Shown here: positions 56,424 through 64,000 of the stretch, in pieces
Numbering within the stretch: position 1 is the stretch's first letter
Layout: each line of letters starts with the position of its first letter
From: Paraphysomonas bandaiensis
Taxonomy: Eukaryota; Chrysophyceae
DNA length: 64,000 nt
Reading direction: 5' to 3'
NCBI GenBank assembly: GCA_965644295.1
Contig: CBFFRP010000111.1
Coordinates: forward strand, 1 to 64,000
Made by a program: the position numbers and the translations under genes
The notes under the pieces: generated by a model
The model's database searches: none
Told to the model about the DNA's origin: nothing
What the model saw: only the letters and a program-made list of their open reading frames with translations

Positions 56424-59400
56424 CTATGTGATTTTAAAGTCCGTCAAAATAGTTGATACACTATGCAATGCTAAATCTATTGGTGAGGCATTTCGCGGGG
56501 GTTCAATAGATTTTCCACCGCTCTCCACCCGTGGAATTACAACGTTAACCCCAACAACTGCATTTTCTAAATTGTCAGAGGGTGCTGGCCTTGGTGGCCT
56601 CGCCTTATGTCGGCGAGCTCGAGGACTTCGGTGAGTACGAGACTGTGTCACAGGGCGCCTCGCAACAGTCGAAGCGGGTATATTTTCCGACGTACCAGCC
56701 ACGCCAGCTCCACTAACAGCTGGTCTAATATGTTGGCTTCGAATAGGGTTTCTACGAGATTGTGCAGTTGCAGGGGTAGTCGGCACAAGAGAATTTCCGG
56801 GAATATCTTTTCTACACGGCGTTACATCAATATGCATTAACTTTCCAGCCAGTGACTCCTTGTTTCCAGCAATACCAGTTGTCATTGGCCGACGTTTAAT
56901 GTGCCGCAGTGACCCATACCTATCTGCACTAGTTGTTTCAGTCCCGGGTCGAATCGTCATGTCCAAATCATCTGAATCTGAGACGCTATCACATGCATGC
57001 GTGGTTGTTTTCTCATCATCTTCTTGCTTGTTGTGACAAGAATTGATTTCAGAATCGCCCCCTTTTGCCATACACATTACATCGTCATCGTCAACTAGTA
57101 TCGGTGGCTTTGTACTCCGGGTATCATCGGTGGCACACTCCTGTAGTGGCCTATTTCCTGGAGGATGAATACCATCTATAGCCGAAGCCTTGTCACTCAT
57201 TACATCAACAACATGATAACTACTGCGAGGTTTGTATTTCCTATATATCTTTCGCATTTCTTTGATTTTTTCAGAATTCGGGATATCACGGACCTTTCGT
57301 GGAGGCAAACCGTAGTCCATATGTTGAGGTGAACATTTCACTCCTTTATTCGCGTTTGAATGAGGTACGTTTGACAAGAGTCCAGTAATGAACACATCAG
57401 CATCTTTTTCCTCGCTGGTATTTTCTCCAGCAATAAAGTCAAATTGTTTCGACAACTCAGATTCAGAGAATTCAGTAGGTTGCAAAACAGGAGGCTGTGT
57501 GTATGAATGCAGCGTGACAATACCTTCTCGTTCTGAGCTATTCTCATACTCAGAGCTATAAAATTTACTCGGCTCGCTCTCAGAATCGGGTGCATTCACA
57601 TGCTCTGACTTTGAAACACGGCATCGCTTGCGATTAATACGCTCTTGATGCAATATGGTCTTCCAGTCGTCAAAAGGAATAGTGGCCAAGTAATCATCTG
57701 GGACGTCATTGGAGCAACACCTCAATGTCAACATTCCCTCAAAAGAGCTCTGCGTCGCAATGACTTCATCAAGCGGCAGATTCACACTGTGGGTAATCGT
57801 TCCTTCTCTAATGCATTGGAAGTGAAACTTTTTGTCCCTTTCTTCGTAATAAAACTCATTGTAATCATCACTGTATTTATAAATATCAGGTAAAAAAATA
57901 TCATGTTGAAATCAAGCACTTACCCTTTCGTGTGTATGGGGTAGTTAACAAACATTTTACGCAATTTAGCAGTCCCTACTCTATGTTGCAATTTTATCTC
58001 GTAAGGCTTCAATGTATCAGCAGCACCGTTATCATTTGTATCAGAATGCGCTGTTTCAACTGGTGGTGGCATCTTGTCGATATTAGATGCAGCAATTCCA
58101 GCGACAAACATCGTATTACTTCCCTTGTCCACATTGGCTGTACCCTTGAAAGCACTCTCCCTCGACACCTGGACAGATGAATTCCGCTTTGGTGGACTGG
58201 GTAGTTGCTGGTCCTGAGATACAACATTCGTTCCCAGACTGAGAGACCTGCTCTCATCACGAGGAATTGTACTATTTTCGAAAGAACCAAAAAAATCATC
58301 TGCAATACCGTACCCCAAGGCCTTGAACCCCGCCGACATAGGCGCTGCTCGGGGAAATATTCGCATACCCTCCGAGTCAGTTGTATGAACACTCTGTGGT
58401 GCAGTCACGCTCCGTTCTCCGACCCCTTCCGCAAACGATGATAGGGCGGAGAATTTTGACTGACGCTTATCTATTCCAACGCTATCAGCAATCAGCGGCG
58501 GAGCAGGCACTCTAGGTGGGGGAGAAGAGGATGATGCAAGGGTGACTGTTGGTTCCGGTACAGAAGAAGGCTGACGCCGTTTATCGAACTCAGCAGCTGG
58601 TCTTGTCATGAGGGGTGGAACGTATGATGTATCTTTCCTACGAATACTATTTACCGCTGCGGAATCAAAGGGAAGTACAGCAGCAATATGAAAAGAACTT
58701 TTCTCAATTGATGATGGTTGAAAAATTTCTATATTGCGCGCAGTATCTCCAACCACAGTTATCTTTCTTGGCGGGATAACACTAGCAGCCATGGCATTCA
58801 TATGAACAGACAGTTCCTGGCTGTGTTGCAACGCAATAGATGGCTGAGTATCGCCATTAGTTCCCTGTGAAACGGAGTTCTCCATTTCGACGCCAGACCG
58901 ACTGCGCTCTACAACACGCACTGCCACACGCATCTTCAAAGGCGAGCTCACGTCAGAGCTGTCCAGACTGGATACCGAGCCAACCTTATCAGTGGAAATT
59001 GACGGTGGTGAGCTTCCTTTACTCTCTTCACACAGTGTACCATCTAGCGTCAGGGTGTGAGTGGGTGCGCTCTGAACAGACCGGTGTCTTGACAATATTC
59101 CGACTTTCGAAGAGCGCTTCGACGGTTGAGAAGAGAATGCTCGACCAGCAATTTCTTGTTCCTCGTTCGATGCATCACATACCTCCTGTGCGTGTTCACT
59201 ATGTAGCCTCATCAACCTTCTCATGATACCTCTGGTTGGAGAATGGTTGTGTACTTGATGTTCTAACGATGAAAAATGGTCAGAAGACTGCAGTGCGGTT
59301 TGCCCACTGTCTTTTTCCGCTGTTGGTTCGTCTAGAAAAAATACAGGCAATGGACCAGTTGAACGAGGGGAGCGAAAACTTCCTCGTAGCCTCATGCTTC

Positions 59401-60822
59401 CACTAGATGTTGTGGCAGGAGGCACGCTTGTCCAATCATTAGACTCTTCTGCGTCTACATGACTCGGCCTATGGCGATGTTGTTCCAGTTCAGTAATGCT
59501 GTCATGTTCCTCTTCATATTCTTCCTTTTCACTGCACACTGAATCAATCTCTGATCGTATACCTTCGGGAACAATCTCGTGTATCTCTTCGTTCACAATC
59601 TTCTCTTCATACTCTCCGTTGCTGCGTTCCTCTAGTGGCTCCTCTTTTAGCTCACCATCTACAGGATCGACTGCTTTCGACTGATTCCGTCGCCTAAGAT
59701 AATCCTCTACGCTCTCACTCGTAAAAGTCCATGTTGGTGTTATTTCTGCTTCATCTTCATCTTTTATTTCCTGAGGCTCTACTAACGAGTCATTTATAAT
59801 CGATTGAACCTCAGTTTCTTCCTCGTCATCTTCTTCCTCACTTTCGCTCTCCTCGTCACTGCACATCTGACCGATACCACTAGCTGCATCTTTAAGAATC
59901 AGCTCTTCCTCCTCCTCTTCATTTTCAAACCCATAATCAATAATCGGAAGCTGCATTCCGCAAGCACGGAAATACAACACTTCCCAAATCGACCGAAGAT
60001 GTTTCGCAAAGCCCACACCATCTTGAGTGCGGTCGAGTAACTGAGCTTGATGAGCATGTTTGCCAATCAATTCTGCATCGCGCTCAATCAACTCAAGTTG
60101 ATCAGGAGGTATATCATTAATTCCCCCCCCAATAAGCTATAAAAGAGCAAAAGTCAGTTATCACAGTACAACGTTGGAAAACGTACCAGTTCGCGGAGAA
60201 GATGCATTTCATTCGATAGTCCAATCAAATCCAATGCAGCATCTGTATCATTTATTTTCCTTTGAATTCTACTTAAAATAGTAGTTTTTAAGTCGCCCAG
60301 ATTCTTTTCCTATATCATTACGTCAGTTCAAAGTGCACTTACGAAACTGCCTGCCACGAACACCTTTCCAGTCGTCTGTTTCTCTGACATCGCAGTCGAG
60401 ATAGTGGCTTGTCTTAGCTTACTCTTATTTTTCGCATCACGCACTATTTCGGAAAAGGACTTTCCCTTAAAGTTTAACGAATGTGCCTCAGGGGCCCTAC
60501 AACAACACAGTTTAGTACAATGTAGTAGAATGGGTACATCGTACATGGCAGGGACACAGTCGCCAGTAATGGGAGTGTGAACTCGATCCTGAAGTATATT
60601 ACTGAAAGTCTTAGAGGTCCAAGACAATGGTTTAATTATAGTATTATCATTATCTTTATGTTGATATAATGGTTCATATGTACGATGACTGTATGCTCCC
60701 CATAATATACACCCCAATCTGTCATCTGTTAATGGCCCTGTAAACTTCTTAATAGCTGTTAGGGCAGTTTTCTTTGACTTCCGTTTCTTTTTTCCTTTCT
60801 TCATAATGTTTTCACGTGCCAT
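56424..60822 (-). CDS. Large, mostly disordered protein of unknown function (1420 aa)
   Basis: Four exons (60822-60343, 60309-60187, 60136-57924, 57870-56424) join in phase. The N-terminus is M-A-R-E-N-I with a basic run (K-K-G-K-K-K-R-K-S-K-K), compatible with nuclear import. Residues ~160-260 are helical (L-G-D-L-K-T-T-I-L-S-R-I-Q-R-K; R-S-I-W-E-V-L-Y-F-R). A long low-complexity region follows, rich in acidic runs (E-E-E-E-E-E-L, E-S-E-S-E-E-E-D-D-E-E) and Ser/Pro. Around residue ~925 one compact segment spans the exon 3/4 junction (K-M-F-V-N-Y-P-I-H-T-K, then D-D-Y-N-E-F-Y-Y-E-E-R); it looks like a small folded domain. The C-terminus is again basic and disordered. The family is not recognised; a chromatin or RNA-associated scaffold is a guess. 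Confidence 0.7.
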
Positions 60823-61638
60823 TTATGTATATATTATTAGTGTTTAATAGATATATGTATGTATGTATGGGTTAGGTCAGATACTTGATAGTGTGATGGT
60901 TCATAGGGATGTAATGATAGTATAAATCATATGAACTGAGTGTTCATTAGCAGGGTAATAAGGATTATCATACTCCTTATAAAGGGGATCTACTGTTCTG
61001 TGAAATGATAATGTAGAGAGTGTTGTTTCTCAGATAGGGCAGTGATCGCTGATGTATGTGTGTGTGTGTATAGGTGGATAGGTATATATATATGCTCAAC
61101 CGTCATATGTATAGTAGAATATACGCATATATGTATGAGCTGTGAGTACGTACACATACATACATACTGCTGTACATACATATACATACTGTACATACAC
61201 ATATACCACTACTGTATATGAAACTGTGGAAATAGAGAAGAATATTACTGTAGTCTACATCCATATCTATAGCTATATACATTGTATTCTTCTCTCATAC
61301 TTCTACTTCATTTTTTCATACACTTCTTCAACTTCTTCGTATGCCAATTTGGTCTATCGGCCTTCTCACATCCCCAAATTTCTAGTGAGGGAATTGATGC
61401 ATATGATCATAGTCGTGATCTAGTTGTACGTAAATAACATATGAATAAAAGGTAATCTACACATTACTCTATATACTATACATTATAGATCATATAAGTG
61501 ATAGTTATCATTGAAATTGATATCTCTCATTCCAATTCAATGCATTCATTGTTTTAATACTTTGATAGTAAGTTGAAAACCCTTCAAACTCTATTGAATT
61601 ACGTTCTAGTTCACTTATTCTAGTGTGTAGTAAGAGAT
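60823..61638. promoter_or_regulatory. Divergent spacer upstream of the Pro/Ser-rich secreted protein
   Basis: An 816-bp spacer between outward-facing start codons. It contains short TATG/CATA runs (60853-60868 and 61150-61190). Promoter role is inferred. Confidence 0.35.
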
Positions 61639-64000
61639 ATGATCTCATCCATATATTTCATATATATATTACTAATCCACACTGCTAGTTATCATGCTAC
61701 TATATACAATGCTATTACAAAAGAAGAAATCAATTATACATGGTTAGAAATAGGCTTTACTAATATTACAGATCATACATGGACAACTATACAGTCAGAT
61801 ACTCATAACTTCATTGATCCAGTTGTATTTATCAGCAAACCAGATATTGATGAGTTATTATTATTTCCAGTGGAACCTCGTGTACGAAATGTTCATGTAT
61901 TGGACGGTAGTGTATCGTTTGATGTAAAGTTATATATTGCAAACGACAGCTATTGTGTTGATACATGGTACACGCCGATTCCTCTCGGACCACCTAAACG
62001 TATTTCCTGGGTAATAGTTGAACAAGGAGCATACAACATATCAGACAAACGTATGTATGTAAGAAAAGATAACATTACTAGGACGTCTGCCTCAGGCTCT
62101 GAGAGTATGGTGTCAGTAAACTACCCTTCCGGATGTGACTCAGAAAATACGTCGTGTTCCTTCTCTGTTCCCGGAAATATTGTAGTAATTTCTCAACTAC
62201 AAACCTTGGTGTATGACAGATTTTTGTCTTCGAGAATATCGAAAGTGCGAAATACACAAGTAACATTTATTTTACAGCCCCATGATTCAAGTGATTCCAG
62301 TTACTACTCTATGCCTGACCCCGAAACCATTGCATTTTTGGCAATGGAGAATAACTTTATGATGTCATGTATGGAAGGTGGTGGCTTTGAGCTAGCTCAA
62401 CTGAGTTCAGTCAGCCATGAATCCAGTGCTATCAGTTTTGGCTTAAGTTACCAAAATATTCCTGGTGTGTTTGGGTCAATCGGATCGACGAATGGACTCG
62501 GTGACTCCACCTCTTTAAGAATATTTTCCCAGTCTTATGCATCAGCAGAATTGCGAGCCCAGGAAGATCAATGTGAAGATGAAGAAATGGTGCACATATC
62601 GGAGCGTGTATTTATAATGGCTTTTGGTGAGATCGATACCTCAGTGGCTATGGATTCACAGCTGTGTTACATTCGATTTCATCCTGAATTCACCTCAGGT
62701 CCAACTATTTCACCGTCTTCCTATCCGTCGTGTGAACCATCATCAGTACCATCGTTGACTCCCACTGCTTGTCCTAGCAGCATTCCATCTGCTGCACCTT
62801 CCTCTGAACCCACATCTCAACCTTCATTTGTCCCATCGTCCATCCCATCTTGCGAGCCATCTTCCAGGCCATCGCAGAGTCCAACTGCATGCCCAAGCTC
62901 TGTTCCATCTGCGACACCAACCTCTGTGCCCACCTCTGAACCGTCATCCGGGCCATCGTCAGCCCCCAGTGCTTGCCCAAGTAACACTCCATCATCCGTC
63001 CCATCTTCGTTGCCGTCGTCGACCCCCACTGCTTGCCCAAGTACCATTCCATCATCCGTCCCATCATCACTGCCGTCGTCTGGCCCCACTGCTTGCCCAA
63101 GTACCATTCCATCATCCGTCCCATCATCACTGCCGTCGTCTGGCCCCACTGCTTGCCCAAGTACCATTCCATCATCCGTCCCATCATCATTGCCATCGTT
63201 GACTCCCACTGCTTGTCCAAGCAGCATTCCATCATCCGTCCCATCATCATTGCCATCGTTGACTCCCACTGCTTGTCCAAGCAGCATTCCATCAGCAACA
63301 CCTTCCTCTGAACCTACATCTGAACCTTCATTTGTCCCGTCTTCCATTCCATCTTGTGAACCATCATCCAGACCATCGTGGAGTCCCACTGCGTTCCCAA
63401 GTACCATTCCATCTGCCTCTCCTAGTTTAGTTCCGACAGGTGCACCATCGACATATCCATCAAGCGTGCCGTCTGGAGAGCCATCCAGCTGTCCCACTAG
63501 CAAGCCTACATCTTTGCCATCGACTTTTCCAACAGCTGTGCCATCTTTTTCTCCATCAGCCAGTCCCACCACTATGCCTACCAGTCTACCATCCTCGCTG
63601 CCGACATCGCTCCCTAGCAGCACGCCCAGTGGCCTACCATCAACTATTCCCACAGGGTTGCCTTCTCTATTTCCAAGTGCGGTACCTTCTTCGTACCCCA
63701 CTCGAGCTTCGGCTAATAACTATTATTATAATTTTGACAGCAGAACATTGCTGGATACTTCTCCAATCAGTGGTGATATCATGTTCCAGTTCTATGTTAA
63801 CACTGCGAACGATCTACAAACGGTCAAATCAAACTGGCTACGTTTTCTAGATGATTATTTTGTCACACCATTTAACATCGACTACTACCAGTTGGAAATG
63901 TGGGTGGCGTGGTTAGATTATAGACGCTCTTTGATATTGGAATGGTCCAGCACTTGTGCCGAGGTAGCTGCTGTAGGGGACTTGGTTGGGACAGTGATGG
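61639..64000 (+). CDS. Secreted protein with long PSSxPS-type repeat tract, 3' end beyond the window
   Basis: An open frame runs from the ATG at 61639 to the window end without a stop (787 codons visible). The N-terminus is a signal peptide (M-I-S-S-I-Y-F-I-Y-I-L-L-I-H-T-A-S). Residues ~18-350 form a globular, Cys-containing extracellular domain (D-S-Y-C-V-D-T-W-Y and C-S-F-S-V-P). From about residue 353 to 690 the sequence is a Pro/Ser/Thr tract with units of the form P-S-S-x-P-S and P-T-A-C-P-S. At the DNA level the core unit is 60 bp and several copies are identical. Beyond ~700 a Tyr-rich folded region starts (N-Y-Y-Y-N-F). Such tracts are common in stramenopile cell-surface proteins and are typically O-glycosylated stalks. 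The function is unknown. Confidence 0.8.
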   Translation, partial: MISSIYFIYILLIHTASYHATIYNAITKEEINYTWLEIGFTNITDHTWTTIQSDTHNFIDPVVFISKPDIDELLLFPVEPRVRNVHVLDGSVSFDVKLYIANDSYCVDTWYTPIPLGPPKRISWVIVEQGAYNISDKRMYVRKDNITRTSASGSESMVSVNYPSGCDSENTSCSFSVPGNIVVISQLQTLVYDRFLSSRISKVRNTQVTFILQPHDSSDSSYYSMPDPETIAFLAMENNFMMSCMEGGGFELAQLSSVSHESSAISFGLSYQNIPGVFGSIGSTNGLGDSTSLRIFSQSYASAELRAQEDQCEDEEMVHISERVFIMAFGEIDTSVAMDSQLCYIRFHPEFTSGPTISPSSYPSCEPSSVPSLTPTACPSSIPSAAPSSEPTSQPSFVPSSIPSCEPSSRPSQSPTACPSSVPSATPTSVPTSEPSSGPSSAPSACPSNTPSSVPSSLPSSTPTACPSTIPSSVPSSLPSSGPTACPSTIPSSVPSSLPSSGPTACPSTIPSSVPSSLPSLTPTACPSSIPSSVPSSLPSLTPTACPSSIPSATPSSEPTSEPSFVPSSIPSCEPSSRPSWSPTAFPSTIPSASPSLVPTGAPSTYPSSVPSGEPSSCPTSKPTSLPSTFPTAVPSFSPSASPTTMPTSLPSSLPTSLPSSTPSGLPSTIPTGLPSLFPSAVPSSYPTRASANNYYYNFDSRTLLDTSPISGDIMFQFYVNTANDLQTVKSNWLRFLDDYFVTPFNIDYYQLEMWVAWLDYRRSLILEWSSTCAEVAAVGDLVGTVM
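62940..63295 (+). repeat. 60-bp tandem repeats encoding the PSSxPS stalk
   Basis: CCCACTGCTTGCCCAAGTACCATTCCATCATCCGTCCCATCATCA-type units recur about every 60 bp (for example 63027, 63087, 63147, 63207, 63267), with single-base differences. The repeat stays in frame (20 residues). Confidence 0.85.

Noticed and set aside
62774-63701. Antisense frames rich in Gly-Asp-Asp-Gly or Met-Gly-Arg-Met-Met
   Set aside because: They are shadows of the Pro/Ser-rich tandem repeats of the + strand gene, which has a signal peptide and a globular domain.

Overview
This 64 kb window is nuclear DNA from a eukaryote, most likely a protist. Genes carry short GT-AG introns, typically 44-110 bp, and promoters, spacers and coding exons are about 40% GC by eye. 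It holds long (TATG)n/(CATA)n microsatellites, two Ty1/copia retroelements and a secreted protein with a long Pro-Ser-Ser-x-Pro-Ser tract. That tract, a YHYH protein with a DUF4239-like membrane half and an ARM-TIR-SAM protein together point towards a stramenopile or related alga/heterotroph. This placement is inference from protein style; no rRNA or organelle marker is present.

Layout. 1-2.4 kb: decayed minus-strand copia element, followed by inverted-repeat DNA. 3.6-11.3 kb: SDR dehydrogenase (-), YHYH/DUF4239 membrane protein (+), TBCC(RP2-like)-Rossmann fusion (-), TLC membrane protein (+). 12.2-18.2 kb: unknown 169-aa protein (-), IQ-motif protein (-), ARM-TIR-SAM protein (+). 19.9-29.3 kb: GT41 O-GlcNAc transferase-like protein (-), ELO fatty-acid elongase (+), aldo-keto reductase (-), PAQR receptor (+), 20S proteasome beta-6 subunit (-). 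29.8-39.2 kb: a 14-exon, 2831-aa MLL/trithorax-type H3K4 methyltransferase (+) containing thirteen 117-bp coding repeats. 41-44.7 kb: C2H2 finger/coiled protein (-) and threonine aldolase (+). 45.1-50.6 kb: a young, complete copia element with apparently identical LTRs. 51.7-64 kb: small basic protein (+), MPP-beta/core-1 homologue with an altered zinc motif (+), 1420-aa disordered protein (-), and a secreted Pro/Ser-rich protein (+) that runs off the right edge.

Many of the host genes form divergent (- then +) pairs sharing a 0.34-0.87 kb spacer, and the three longest TATG/CATA microsatellites all lie in such spacers. I see no operon-like functional clustering. The genes are mostly housekeeping (proteasome, mitochondrial peptidase/complex III, lipid elongation, amino-acid metabolism, chromatin) with a few unusual architectures. 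Gene models were built by hand: reading frames were joined across GT-AG introns and checked for phase. Family names come from motif recognition without database searches.
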